A DNA stretch of 64,000 nt from Lachnospiraceae bacterium. Its GTDB lineage: Bacteria > Bacillota > Clostridia > Lachnospirales > Lachnospiraceae. Below are positions 16,302-25,170 of the stretch, piece by piece; position 1 is the stretch's first letter; every line of letters starts with the position of its first letter. Position numbers and translations under genes: made by a program. The notes below the pieces were generated by a model. It had not been told where the DNA came from and searched no databases. It was given only the letters and a program-made list of their open reading frames with translations. Location: positions 1 to 64,000 of the forward strand of contig CAJTHM010000017.1 of NCBI GenBank assembly GCA_910576125.1. The letters run 5' to 3'.

Positions 16302-18125
16302 CTACACAAACTGGGAATTATAAAGCGTGCTGTAGAACCCGCCCTGCCGCAGCAGTTCCTGGTGGGTTCCCTGTTCGGTAATCTCCCCACCCCGGACTAC
16401 CAGGATAGTATCCGCGTTCTGTATGGTGGACAGCCGGTGGGCAATTACGAAGCTAGTCCTGCCCTGCATCAGTCCGTTCATGGCTTCCTGGATCTGAATC
16501 TCCGTCCGGGAGTCCACATTGGAGGTGGCCTCGTCCAGGATCAGCATGGGAGCGTCGGACAGGAACGCCCTGGCAATGGTAATCAGCTGCCGCTGGCCCT
16601 TGGAGATGTTCACGCCGTCATCTGAAAGCAGAGTGTCGTACCCGTCGGGAAGGCTTTCGATGTATCCGTCAATCTTGGCGGATTTCGCCGCTGCCCTGAC
16701 CTCCTCCATGGTGGCGTCTTCTCTGCCATAGACGATGTTCTCGAAGATGGTGCCGTGGAACAGCCAGGTGTCCTGGAGCACCATGGTAAAGGCGCGGCGC
16801 AGATCCTCCCGCCTGATCTTCAGGGACGGCGCGCCGTCCACCCGAATCTCGCCGGACACAGGGTCGTAGAAGCGCATCAGCAGGTTGATGATGGTGGTCT
16901 TGCCCGCGCCGGTGGGGCCTACGATGGCGATCATCTGCCCCGGCTTCGCCGTCACGGAGACATTGTGCAGAATGGTGGTGTCCTTCTTGTAGCCGAAGGT
17001 GATGTCGTCCAGCTCCACCTGGCCTTTCACATGCGCCATTTCCCGGGCATCGGCGGCGTCCGCCGGCTCCGGCGCTTCGTCCAGCACCCGGAATACCCGC
17101 TCCGCCGCCGAGAAAGCGGACTGGAACTCGTGGAGGATGTTGGAGAATTCGTTGATGGGCCCGGCGAATTTCCTGGAATACTGCACGAACTGCGCCACTC
17201 CCCCCAAAGTGATGAACAGAACGGAGCCCGCCTGTATCAGGCCGTTTTCGGAATACATATACAGGATTCCGCCGAAAATGGCCACCAGCGAAAGGGACAC
17301 GTTGTTGATTAGGTTGATGGTGGGGAACAGGAGGGATGCATTGTACTCCGCATTGTAGAACGCCCCCATGGCCTCGTCATTGTGGGTATTGAAGCGGCCC
17401 GAGATCACGTCCTGCCGCCCGTATGCCCGGATGCTGGCAGAGCCGGAAAGCATCTCTTCGGCATAGCCGTTGAGCTCGCCGTACTTCCGGGAGCGGGCGC
17501 TGAACAGGGGGCGCACCTTTTTGGAGCGGTACCTGGTGAACAGGACGGAAACCGGCACGGTGACCACGAAAATCAGGATCATCGGCCTGGAGATCTTCCA
17601 CATGAACACCAGCGAGCCCACCACGGTGTAGATGCTGGTCATGACCTGCACCAGGTCGTTGGACAGGGATGTGTTCACAGTATCCACGTCATAGGATATG
17701 CGGCTGATGATGTCCCCGGTGGCGTTGGTGTCGAAATACCCCACAGGCAGCGTGTTCAGCTTCTCAAAAATCTGTCTGCGCATGGTATATACGATTCGCT
17801 GGCTCAGGTTCACCATAATCACCGACAGGAAATAGGCGATGATTGCAGAACCGGCGTAGCAGACAATCATCTTGATCACGCTGTCCCAGACCGCCCCAAA
17901 GTCCACCCCCGAGGACAGGCTGATGGCGTCGATTGCGGCACCGGAATACCGCGGGCCCAAAAGGGACATCTGATTCGATGCCAGGGTCAGTACCACGGCA
18001 AGGAGGAACAGCGGCCATTGCTTCAGGATATATCCCCCCAGCCGGAGCATGATTCCGCGGTTGTCGCGCTTTTTCTTCGAATGATTGTCGGTCATAGGTT
18101 TATTCGTCAATGGTTTGTCAGTCAA
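16302..18125 (-). CDS. ABC exporter half, canonical ATPase site
   Basis: A 607-residue half transporter: six membrane helices (about residues 40-320), then the ATPase domain. Walker A 'GPTGAGKTT', Walker B with catalytic glutamate 'LILDEATSNVD' and H-loop 'VIAHRLS' are intact, but the signature is 'ISKGQ' instead of LSGGQ. This pairs with the degenerate Walker B and H-loop of the next-door subunit, exactly the pattern of heterodimeric exporters such as BmrCD and TM287/288. It likely exports drugs or lipids-like compounds across the membrane. The start is most likely the TTG at 18125, preceded by GGGAGG and overlapping the partner's stop by 8 nt; 18173 has no such site. Confidence 0.9.
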   Translation of the reverse strand: MTDKPLTNKPMTDNHSKKKRDNRGIMLRLGGYILKQWPLFLLAVVLTLASNQMSLLGPRYSGAAIDAISLSSGVDFGAVWDSVIKMIVCYAGSAIIAYFLSVIMVNLSQRIVYTMRRQIFEKLNTLPVGYFDTNATGDIISRISYDVDTVNTSLSNDLVQVMTSIYTVVGSLVFMWKISRPMILIFVVTVPVSVLFTRYRSKKVRPLFSARSRKYGELNGYAEEMLSGSASIRAYGRQDVISGRFNTHNDEAMGAFYNAEYNASLLFPTINLINNVSLSLVAIFGGILYMYSENGLIQAGSVLFITLGGVAQFVQYSRKFAGPINEFSNILHEFQSAFSAAERVFRVLDEAPEPADAADAREMAHVKGQVELDDITFGYKKDTTILHNVSVTAKPGQMIAIVGPTGAGKTTIINLLMRFYDPVSGEIRVDGAPSLKIRREDLRRAFTMVLQDTWLFHGTIFENIVYGREDATMEEVRAAAKSAKIDGYIESLPDGYDTLLSDDGVNISKGQRQLITIARAFLSDAPMLILDEATSNVDSRTEIQIQEAMNGLMQGRTSFVIAHRLSTIQNADTILVVRGGEITEQGTHQELLRQGGFYSTLYNSQFV

Positions 18126-19836
18126 GGAAGGCACCTCCCATCTGAGAATCGCTGATTTGCCGGTATTCCGCACATTTTTCCATCAGTTCCTCGTGTGTTC
18201 CCCGGCCGATGATTCTGCCCTCGTCCAACACGATGATCAGGTCGCAGTTTTTCACGGAGCTGACCCGCTGTGCCACGGTGATGACGGTGGAATCGGACAT
18301 GGATTCCTTCAGCGCCTGGCGCAGGCTGGCGTCGGTCTTGTAATCAAGCGCCGATGAGGAATCGTCCAGAATCAGGATGCCGGGATCCGCGGCGATGGCC
18401 CGGGCGATCAGGATGCGCTGCCGCTGGCCGCCGGAAAGGTTCGTCCCCTTGGAGGAAATCATGTGGCCATAGCCATCCGGCATGGCGGAGATGAAATCAT
18501 GGGCCTGGGCAATCTTCGCGGCCCGGCGTATCTGTTCGTCCGAAATGTCCCTTCCGAAACGTATGTTCTCCTCGATGGTGTCCGCGTAAAGGAAGTCGTT
18601 TTGCAACGCCACGCCGAACATGGCGGTCAACTCCTTCTGGGTATAGGAGGATATCTTTCTGCCGTCGATGCGAATCGTGCCGGAGTCGGCATCGTAAAAC
18701 CGCAGCAGAAGCTTCACAAACGTGGATTTTCCGCTGCCGGTGGCGCCGATGATGCCAAGCGTCCCGCCTTTGGGGACACTGAGGGTGATATCTTCCAGGT
18801 TAGGCTTTTTGCCCAGGTAGGAAAAGGTCACTTGCTCAAAAGAAATCCTGACTGCGGGGTCTCCTCTGCCGTCATCCTCTGTCAGCGGGAAAGATTCCGG
18901 CGTGTCCAGAACCGCGGCGATCCTGCGGGCAGAGGCGGCGCATTTCGTGTACATGATGAACATGCGGGACAGGGACATCAGCGCCATGGAAATCAGGGTA
19001 AAGTATTGGGTAAAGGCAATCACCGTAGCCGCGGAGGAGGTTCCCTTTGCCACCCGGTAGGCCGCCACGGCGATGACCCCAGCGATGCCCAGATTCATCA
19101 ACAGGGTCATGATGGGATTCACCGCGTTCATCACGATGCCGGCATGGCATTCCTGCTTTGAGAGGGCTCGGTTGAAAGCGTCGTAGCGGCGGTTCTCGAA
19201 GTCGTTTTTGGAAAGGGCCTTGATGACGCGGACGCCCAGCACATCCTCCCGCACCACCCGGATCATGTCGTCGGTGGACTTCTGCACTTTGGTGTACAGC
19301 GGGACGCCCCGGCGGGCGACGCTGTACACGGTAAGGAAGATTAGGGGCATGGTGGCGATCATCACCAGGGACAGAGCGCTGTCCATGAACAGGGTAATCC
19401 CTACGCCCCCAAGCAGCAGAATGGGCGCACGGATGCCCATGCGCTGCATCATGCCCACGAAGTTCTGGACATTGTAGGTGTCCGAGGTGATGCGGGATTC
19501 CAGGGAGGGAATCGTGAATCCATCCGTGTCCCGGGCAGACAAATACAGGGTACTGGCGAACAGGTCTCTGCGCATCACGGTGGAGAAATCCGCCGTGACC
19601 CCTGCAGCCATCCGGTTGGCGGTCACGTTCCCCACGCAGGCTGCCACCGAACAGAGAATCATCACCCCGCCATACCACAGGATGCGGGGGATTTCCATGG
19701 TGACAATGACATTCTCCAGGATGTAGGTCAGCAGAAAGGGAATCAGAAGCTCTGCCACGGTGCCCAGGATCTTGATGGAGATGCCCCGCAGCATCCGCAT
19801 TTTATAGGGTGCAAGATAGGAAAATATCCGTTTCAA
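18118..19836 (-). CDS. ABC exporter half, degenerate ATPase site
   Basis: A 572-residue half transporter, partner of the preceding product. Six membrane helices precede an ATPase domain with Walker A 'GATGSGKST' and a normal signature 'LSGGQ', but Walker B ends 'LILDDSSSALD' (aspartate for the catalytic glutamate) and the H-loop is 'VAQRVSS' (glutamine for histidine). These are the hallmarks of the degenerate subunit of heterodimeric exporters. The start is the TTG at 19836, ten nt after GGAGG and overlapping the MarR stop (TTGA), so it is translationally coupled to the regulator. An open frame continues upstream to 20352 but only as an out-of-frame reading of the MarR gene. Confidence 0.9.
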   Translation of the reverse strand: MKRIFSYLAPYKMRMLRGISIKILGTVAELLIPFLLTYILENVIVTMEIPRILWYGGVMILCSVAACVGNVTANRMAAGVTADFSTVMRRDLFASTLYLSARDTDGFTIPSLESRITSDTYNVQNFVGMMQRMGIRAPILLLGGVGITLFMDSALSLVMIATMPLIFLTVYSVARRGVPLYTKVQKSTDDMIRVVREDVLGVRVIKALSKNDFENRRYDAFNRALSKQECHAGIVMNAVNPIMTLLMNLGIAGVIAVAAYRVAKGTSSAATVIAFTQYFTLISMALMSLSRMFIMYTKCAASARRIAAVLDTPESFPLTEDDGRGDPAVRISFEQVTFSYLGKKPNLEDITLSVPKGGTLGIIGATGSGKSTFVKLLLRFYDADSGTIRIDGRKISSYTQKELTAMFGVALQNDFLYADTIEENIRFGRDISDEQIRRAAKIAQAHDFISAMPDGYGHMISSKGTNLSGGQRQRILIARAIAADPGILILDDSSSALDYKTDASLRQALKESMSDSTVITVAQRVSSVKNCDLIIVLDEGRIIGRGTHEELMEKCAEYRQISDSQMGGAFLD

Positions 19837-20276
19837 CTTGATGTCACCTCCAGCTCTTCCGTAATCTTTTTCGCATTCTGTTCCATCCTGGAGAGCACTC
19901 TGTGGAAGACTTCCAGCTCTTCCGGCGGGACATTTTCCGTCAGGCGGGCGTTCCATCCCTTGTTTGCCTGCAACACTTTGGGATAGATGTCCAGCATCTT
20001 CTCCGTGGGATGTACCTGGTACTGTCTCCTGTCCTTCTCGTTGGGGACGCGGGTGATGTAGCCGTGCTTCTCCAGATGGGCCAGGGTCCTGGCCACGGTG
20101 CTCTTGTCCAGGCACAGCGCCCTGGCGAGCTCGTCTTGGGAACGGCCTGGCGCATGGCAGATGTTCAGCACGAATGCATAGTGGTTGGGGCACAGGTCTT
20201 GGGCCGCTATGGTCTTCTTTCGGTATGTGGCCTGGCAGCGGCTGATGTTGTTCAGGGTTTTCATGATTCCGGGCAT
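19833..20276 (-). CDS. MarR family transcriptional regulator
   Basis: A 147-residue winged-helix repressor. Recognition region: 'QDELARALCLDKSTVARTLAHLEKHGYITR', followed by the wing 'NEKDRRQYQVHPTEK'. It is the first gene of an operon with the two exporter subunits, with which it overlaps, so it most likely represses its own operon until the exported compound binds. The ATG at 20276 follows AAAGGAG by 6 nt. The promoter just upstream carries two inverted repeats suited to a MarR dimer. Confidence 0.9.
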   Translation of the reverse strand: MPGIMKTLNNISRCQATYRKKTIAAQDLCPNHYAFVLNICHAPGRSQDELARALCLDKSTVARTLAHLEKHGYITRVPNEKDRRQYQVHPTEKMLDIYPKVLQANKGWNARLTENVPPEELEVFHRVLSRMEQNAKKITEELEVTSS

Positions 20277-20292
20277 GTTTTGCTCCTTTATC

Positions 20293-20352
20293 GGTTGCGC
20301 TTACAACAGTTGGTATCGCAACCATTATACTATGGGATGGTTGCAGTGTCAA
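20293..20352 (-). promoter_or_regulatory. marR-exporter promoter with operator-like repeats
   Basis: Minus-strand TTGACA (20347-20352) and TATAAT (20324-20329) with a 17-bp spacer: a consensus promoter. GCAACCAT at 20318-20325 is inverted at 20337-20344 across the -10 region, and GGTTGCG at 20293-20299 is inverted at 20317-20323. A MarR dimer bound here would block RNA polymerase. Confidence 0.75.
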
Positions 20353-20598
20353 CTGTTTCCTGCCGGTTAATTGTGTGTCGCTTCACCCGCTCAATTGGAT
20401 AAACCGCTCTCCTACAGCAAGGAAATCCCCAAGCATCCCCTCAAAATCATCAGATTCATCACCATTCTACCATATAGATCCATCCATTCCGTCTCGATTC
20501 TCACATCACCGCTGCAAAGAAAAAACTTCCCTTTTAGACCCGATTACTGTATAATTAGGAAAAATTGTGCAGCCCAAACGGGTCATAGGAGCGATTAT

Positions 20599-21819
20599 AT
20601 GGAACATTCCCTGAAGCTTTTGATTGACTATTTACAGAATATCCTGGAACAGCCGGAGGCAGCCACCCTCCGTCTGGAAGAGCTGTCGCCCGATTTCCGA
20701 GAGTTGGGAGAAAAAATAGCGCTTCTGGCTGATGCGCTTCTTGACCTGACCGGTCAATTGCAGCAGAAAACCGAGTCCCTGGAGCTGGAGAACCAGGTCT
20801 TGATGGACAACATCCAGGCCATGGATGAGATCAGCTGGTCTCTGGAGCAGAGCAACCAGGAGCTGCGCAGCAACCTGGCACTGGTGAATGCCCTGACAGA
20901 CTACACCCACAGCATGATTTTCGTATACTCTGCGGAAACAGGAGAGGAAGTGCACTCCAATCAGCCAGCACGCTGGTTCCAGAAAGCCTATGTGCAGACC
21001 GCCGCCCAGTTGACCAGGCAGCTCCTTGACAAACAGCCGGAGATCCAGCGCCAGATAGATCAGCACAGAAAGAATCCGAACGCGGAAACCTCACCCCTCC
21101 AGGACGGGCAGGCCGCGGAAGGCGAGAATCCATCAGACCATAACCAGAACTCCCTGAGATGGGATCTGGCGCTGCACGATTCCGACGATACCGAAATCTT
21201 CTACCAGGTGGAGTCCTTTCTCATCCCCTGGTTCCGTTCAGACGGGGAGAATTCCCACGATGCCAGGAAACAGGCCGTCGTCCATATCGTGATTGACGAG
21301 ACAGAGCGGCAGCGACGGCAGAAGCTAATCTACCGTTATGCCTATGTAGACCCTCTGACCAACCTGAACAACCGGCGCTATGCTACCGAAAAGATGGAGC
21401 AATGGCTGCAGGAGGGAACTGCATTCACGCTCTCCTTTATCGATGTGGACTATTTGAAATACTGTAACGATACTTTCGGGCATGAGCAGGGCGACAGCTA
21501 TCTGATCCAGGTCTCCAGGGCGCTGCAGACCCTGGGCGGGGAGGTATGCCGGGTAGGCGGCGATGAGTTCTTCCTGCTCCAGACCGGGCTTACCTCAGCC
21601 GAGCAGAATCGGAAACTGGAAAGCCTGCGGCAGGCGATGCTGGCGGACAAGAGCAGCGGGCACCCCAAATGCTTCAGCTACGCCTCAACCCTGGTTCCGG
21701 CCCATTCCGGCACTCCTTTATCCACGTATATCAGCGATACGGACGCGCAGATGTACCAATATAAGCAGAAATACAAGATTCCTCTCTCCAATGTCATCTA
21801 CAAGGATGACCGGATATAG
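20599..21819 (+). CDS. Diguanylate cyclase (GGDEF domain)
   Basis: A 406-residue protein that should make cyclic di-GMP. The first 80 or so residues are a long helical, probably coiled-coil region; a PAS-like central part follows (about 95-235), then the GGDEF domain with 'DPLTNLNNRRYA', the metal-binding 'IDVDYLKYCNDTFGH' and an intact catalytic 'GGDEF' near residues 320-324. No RxxD inhibitory site is obvious just before it. No membrane segments, so it is cytosolic, possibly tethered by the coiled coil. I chose the ATG at 20599, 8 nt after AGGAG; the open frame reaches 20371 without a start signal. TATAAT at about 20556 may be its -10 box. Confidence 0.9.
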   Translation: MEHSLKLLIDYLQNILEQPEAATLRLEELSPDFRELGEKIALLADALLDLTGQLQQKTESLELENQVLMDNIQAMDEISWSLEQSNQELRSNLALVNALTDYTHSMIFVYSAETGEEVHSNQPARWFQKAYVQTAAQLTRQLLDKQPEIQRQIDQHRKNPNAETSPLQDGQAAEGENPSDHNQNSLRWDLALHDSDDTEIFYQVESFLIPWFRSDGENSHDARKQAVVHIVIDETERQRRQKLIYRYAYVDPLTNLNNRRYATEKMEQWLQEGTAFTLSFIDVDYLKYCNDTFGHEQGDSYLIQVSRALQTLGGEVCRVGGDEFFLLQTGLTSAEQNRKLESLRQAMLADKSSGHPKCFSYASTLVPAHSGTPLSTYISDTDAQMYQYKQKYKIPLSNVIYKDDRI

Positions 21820-21893
21820 GCGGGAATGCCCGGCTTTCCCGGAACGGTCATCCCGCGGTAAAATAGCATGACCAGCTGAAACGGAGGCATCAT

Positions 21894-23618
21894 ATGGCTT
21901 TTCAACCAAAGGAACCGGGCTTTTTTACAATTTCTGACCTGCAGGAGGCACTGGAATATATCGAGGCGAATCTTCTGGAAGCGCTGACTCCCGGCCTGAT
22001 TGCGGCCCATTTTTTCGTCAGCCCGTCAACGCTGTCCTCTCTCTTCAAGCTGGTGTGCGGCATGACGGTCATGGAGTATATCCGCAACAGGCGGCTCACG
22101 CTGGCTGCGGCGGAATTGTCCTCCTCCGGCGCTCCTGTCATAGAGCTGGCCTACAAATACGGCTATGATACGCCGGAGGCCTTCACGAAAGCCTTTTCCA
22201 GATTCCATGGCTTCCCGCCCAGCTTCGTCAGGCGCGGCATTCCGGTCTCGAAGGTATTTCTGCCCCTGCGGGTCAATGTCGTACTGGAGGGCGGCTGGGC
22301 ATGCGCAGACCTGACAAAATCCAGTCCTACAGGACAAGACCAATCTTCCCTTTCCTGTTATGATACCTTTATCAAGGACAGAGGAGGAAGACGAATGGAT
22401 AGTCAGAATATTTGGATTGACCTAAGCAGGATGCAGTTTCAGAGAGAATGGGGCATCCTCTGCGCTTTGGCGGAGGATTTGATTCAAGGCCGGATTCCTT
22501 TCAAGGTGGATGGCAAGACCATGATTTTTGCCCATGGCCTGGAATTTCCCCTGGAGAAGATCTGCCTGACCTTTCAGTGGGACGACGAGGAGCGGGTCAG
22601 GAGATTCTTCCGCTATGATTCGGAGACGCAGCATACGGGTGGGAGCTTTCAGTATTTCGATGGACAGTACAGGGACATGAGGGTCAGGTGTATGTTCTAC
22701 GATGTCTGCCCCGGCCAGGACTCGGAGACGCTCCTGTACCGAAATACTGATTCCGTACAGGTGGGCGCTCTTCTGCTCCCTGTGCAGTCCCTGGAGTTTT
22801 ATTATGAAAATGCGGAAAAAGATACGCCTTTCTACAGCATGGTGGCAAGGCGGCTGGGAAAGCCCGGGAACTACCGTGCCCAAAACAAGCGCGCATGGGA
22901 ATATTCCGCCTACGAATTCTGGCTTAGGACTTCCGGGCAGCCTGCCGAAAGGGCGGAAAAGAGCCTGGAGAATCCCCTGGGCATGTTAAAGAAATACGCG
23001 GCTTATTTCGACGGCTATGAGGGCGTGCGGATAGCGAATATATGCGGCTCCTGCGGAAAAAAGGCCGTGGCTTTGGCCATCCTGGGCGCGGAGGTCACTG
23101 TCTTTGACATTTCGGAGGACAACAGAAGATATGCCCTGGAAGTGGCGGCGGCCGCAAAGGTAGCGCTGGATTATCAGGTATGCGATGTTCTGGATATGGA
23201 TATAGAGAAGTATCGTGAGTCCTTTGATGTGGTGTTCATGGAGGGCGGCGTTCTGCACTATTTCCATGACCTGGATGAATTCATGGGCATTATGTACGCT
23301 CTGTTGAAATGGGGCGGGAAGATGATCTGCAGCGATTTCCATCCTTTTTCCAAGATATCGGATATCCTGGAGCTGGAACAGCCTTCCATGAGCTATTTTT
23401 CCACGGAGGTCTTCGAAGGGGAAATGGCCCATGCCCGCTTCTATCCGGATGCCGTCAGAAGCCAGATGCCGAAATGCCTTTACAGGAAATATACCATCAG
23501 CGAGATCATCAATGCTATCGTCAGATGCGGATTCCTGCTGGAGAAATTCGATGAGCATCCGGCGTGGACCGACGACAGGCTCCCAGGGGAGTTCACGGCG
23601 GTGGCAGTTAAAAGGTAG
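21894..23618 (+). CDS. AraC-type HTH joined to a methyltransferase
   Basis: One continuous frame of 574 residues with two unrelated parts. Residues about 15-115 are an AraC DNA-binding domain ('LTPGLIAAHFFVSPSTLSSL', 'VIELAYKYGYDTPEAFTKAF'). After a low-similarity stretch (about 130-165) comes a 407-residue part starting 'MDSQNIWIDLSRM', whose second half is a class I SAM-dependent methyltransferase: motif I 'IANICGSCGKKAVALA', acidic strand 'VTVFDIS', motif 'VVFMEGGVLHYF'. An ATG at 22395 has its own excellent ribosome binding site. So the second part can be made alone, and the frame may be two genes fused by loss of a stop. Substrate unknown. Confidence 0.8.
   Translation: MAFQPKEPGFFTISDLQEALEYIEANLLEALTPGLIAAHFFVSPSTLSSLFKLVCGMTVMEYIRNRRLTLAAAELSSSGAPVIELAYKYGYDTPEAFTKAFSRFHGFPPSFVRRGIPVSKVFLPLRVNVVLEGGWACADLTKSSPTGQDQSSLSCYDTFIKDRGGRRMDSQNIWIDLSRMQFQREWGILCALAEDLIQGRIPFKVDGKTMIFAHGLEFPLEKICLTFQWDDEERVRRFFRYDSETQHTGGSFQYFDGQYRDMRVRCMFYDVCPGQDSETLLYRNTDSVQVGALLLPVQSLEFYYENAEKDTPFYSMVARRLGKPGNYRAQNKRAWEYSAYEFWLRTSGQPAERAEKSLENPLGMLKKYAAYFDGYEGVRIANICGSCGKKAVALAILGAEVTVFDISEDNRRYALEVAAAAKVALDYQVCDVLDMDIEKYRESFDVVFMEGGVLHYFHDLDEFMGIMYALLKWGGKMICSDFHPFSKISDILELEQPSMSYFSTEVFEGEMAHARFYPDAVRSQMPKCLYRKYTISEIINAIVRCGFLLEKFDEHPAWTDDRLPGEFTAVAVKR
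22383..22397 (+). promoter_or_regulatory. Internal ribosome binding site and start codon
   Basis: GGAGG at 22383-22387 lies 7 nt before the in-frame ATG at 22395 inside the AraC-methyltransferase frame. It would yield a 407-residue methyltransferase lacking the DNA-binding part. Confidence 0.65.
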
Positions 23619-23664
23619 GTTGGGCCGTAGGGCGCAGTAGGATACAGATTGATGGCTTGCGATG

Positions 23665-23695
23665 GGCCCGCCTGACGACAAGGGCGGGCCTATTC
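23665..23695 (+). terminator. Terminator after the AraC-methyltransferase gene
   Basis: GGCCCGCC at 23665-23672 pairs with 23683-23690 around a 10-nt loop. Only a weak T-rich stretch follows. Confidence 0.55.
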
Positions 23696-23755
23696 CGGTT
23701 TCATTTGGACTTCCGCCTGATTTTCCCGCGGGCAATGGCAATAGCTTACCTGGGC

Positions 23756-23902
23756 TTACTGCTTTTCCAGCCTCTCTATCCTACAGTTATGGGGATTGTT
23801 GACATCATCCTTGTCATAATTTATCTCCACGGCCAATATCTCGCCTGCATACTCTTCAAATTCCCCATTATAATATGCAAAGCACAATCTCCCTTTGGGC
23901 AT
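23756..23902 (-). pseudogene. 48-codon frame, probably a gene remnant
   Basis: Encodes 'MPKGRLCFAYYNGEFEEYAG' and ends '...IERLEKQ'. The composition is protein-like (acidic, aromatic) and a minus-strand frame is open between two stops, but there is only a weak ribosome binding site and no promoter; it lies just past the terminator of the cotJ operon. I do not recognise the family. Most likely the tail of a lost gene, possibly a real small protein. Confidence 0.35.
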
Positions 23903-23916
23903 CCAGTCCTAAAAGA

Positions 23917-23963
23917 CAGCAAAAAACAGGCAATCCCTCTTGCAGAACAAGGAACTGCCTGTT
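23917..23963 (-). terminator. Terminator of the cotJ operon
   Basis: On the minus strand AACAGGCA (23956-23963) pairs with TGCCTGTT (23925-23932) and is followed by a run of T residues. It lies 28 nt after the cotJC stop. Confidence 0.75.
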
Positions 23964-23990
23964 GGTGTTCTATCCAGATTTACATCATAA

Positions 23991-24602
23991 TCAGTCGCAG
24001 CATTCCTTTGTGTCAAAGGCAGGGTTGAACGCATAGAAATTCCTGCTGTCCAGCCTATCCTGTACGATGCGCAGCGCTTCGCCGAACCGCTGGAAATGCA
24101 CGATTTCCCGCATGCGCAGGAACTTGATGGGCTCGCACACATCCGGCTCTTTCACCAGGCGCAGGATGTTGTCATAGGTGGTGCGGGCCTTCTGCTCCGC
24201 CGCCAGGTCCTCCATCAAATCCGTCACAGGATCCCCTGTCACCTGGAACTGGGCGGCAGTGAAAGGGAATCCCGAAGCAGCCTGCGGCCATACGCCGACG
24301 GTATGATCCACATAATAGCTGGCGAATCCGCACTTTTCTATTTCTTCCATGGACAGGTTCCGGGTGAGCTGGTGGACGATGGCCGCCACCATTTCCAGAT
24401 GTGCCAGTTCTTCGGTGCCGATGTCCGTCAGGACGCCCGCCACTTCTCTGTAGGGCATGGAATAGCGCTGGGAAAGATAGCGCATGCTGGCTCCCATCTC
24501 GCCGTCCGGCCCGCCGTATTGGCTGATGATGGCCTGGGCCAGCTTCGCGTTGGGCTCCTTGATGTTCACGGGAAATTCCAATCTTTTCTCATAACTCCAC
24601 AT
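23991..24602 (-). CDS. cotJC: Spore coat protein CotJC (manganese catalase-like)
   Basis: A 203-residue member of the Mn-catalase/CotJC family found in the spore coat of Bacilli and Clostridia. Helical ferritin-like fold with metal-binding glutamates and histidines in 'IGTEELAHLEMVAAIVHQL' and 'LAAEQKARTTYDNIL', 'REIVHFQRFGEAL'. In sporulating bacteria it is made in the mother cell and laid down in the coat, with possible peroxide-removing activity. It is the last gene of cotJABC and its ATG follows the cotJB stop immediately. Confidence 0.92.
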   Translation of the reverse strand: MWSYEKRLEFPVNIKEPNAKLAQAIISQYGGPDGEMGASMRYLSQRYSMPYREVAGVLTDIGTEELAHLEMVAAIVHQLTRNLSMEEIEKCGFASYYVDHTVGVWPQAASGFPFTAAQFQVTGDPVTDLMEDLAAEQKARTTYDNILRLVKEPDVCEPIKFLRMREIVHFQRFGEALRIVQDRLDSRNFYAFNPAFDTKECCD

Positions 24603-24857
24603 TTATGCGCACTCTCCTTCCCAGGGCAGGGGCGCCGCGCCCCATCTCCATTCCTTGCTGCTCTCGGCGTATCTGGTGTTCAGAGGGTAATATTTCTGGG
24701 AAAACTCCTTTTCCATCTGAAGCTTGATTCGGTTGTAATGGTTGAAGTACTCCTGTGCATTGCGGTCAAAGGGATGGGTGTCCAGGTACAGGACAAGTTC
24801 CGTCAGGACGAAATCCGCAATCCCGATATCTCTTAACAGCTGTTCCTTCTCTCCCAT
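24603..24857 (-). CDS. cotJB: Spore coat protein CotJB
   Basis: An 84-residue protein matching CotJB: 'LLRDIGIADFVLTELVLYLD', 'THPFDRNAQEYFNHYN' and 'KYYPLN'. In Bacillus subtilis CotJA and CotJC depend on one another in coat assembly, and CotJB is encoded between them. I use the ATG at 24857, which overlaps the cotJA stop (TAATG) and follows GGAAGGAG; the track of codons further upstream starts inside cotJA. Contains a cluster of tryptophans near the C-terminus. Confidence 0.9.
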   Translation of the reverse strand: MGEKEQLLRDIGIADFVLTELVLYLDTHPFDRNAQEYFNHYNRIKLQMEKEFSQKYYPLNTRYAESSKEWRWGAAPLPWEGECA

Positions 24858-25024
24858 TATACACATCTCCTTCCTGTGAAAGGCTTATCCAGTTCAGGGA
24901 ATATTGTTCCGGCACAATACCCTTTCTCCAAGTCTTCACACAACCGCTCAAATTTCTGCCACGGCACATAAGCCATCGCTACCGGGAAATCATCAAAATT
25001 GTTGTCATTCCAATGTTCGTGCAT
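24857..25024 (-). CDS. cotJA: Spore coat-associated protein CotJA
   Basis: A 55-residue protein, first gene of cotJABC. The family core is plain: 'VAMAYVPWQKFERLCEDLEK' followed by 'GYCAGTIFPELDKPF', ending in a basic, cysteine-containing tail. The ATG at 25024 follows AAAGGT. About 40 nt upstream the minus strand has TCATATTATAAT, which could serve either as a vegetative -10 box or as part of a sigma-E promoter as in Bacillus; the sequence does not decide this. Confidence 0.9.
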   Translation of the reverse strand: MHEHWNDNNFDDFPVAMAYVPWQKFERLCEDLEKGYCAGTIFPELDKPFTGRRCV

Positions 25025-25170
25025 TTTGAGACCTTTCTTTCATAGATTTTAGCTTGCTATTATAATATGAGGAATCGGGAAATCTGTGAAAACCGTGGAA
25101 AGAAAAGTGCCCGGCCAACCGCAGTCTGTCTGCTTCTGCGTGATTGTCCGAGCACTGAATATTCAGCTCT

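Noticed and set aside
19837..20352. N-terminal 172-codon extension of the exporter subunit
   Set aside because: It is an out-of-frame reading of the MarR gene; the TTG at 19836 with GGAGG upstream is the sensible start.
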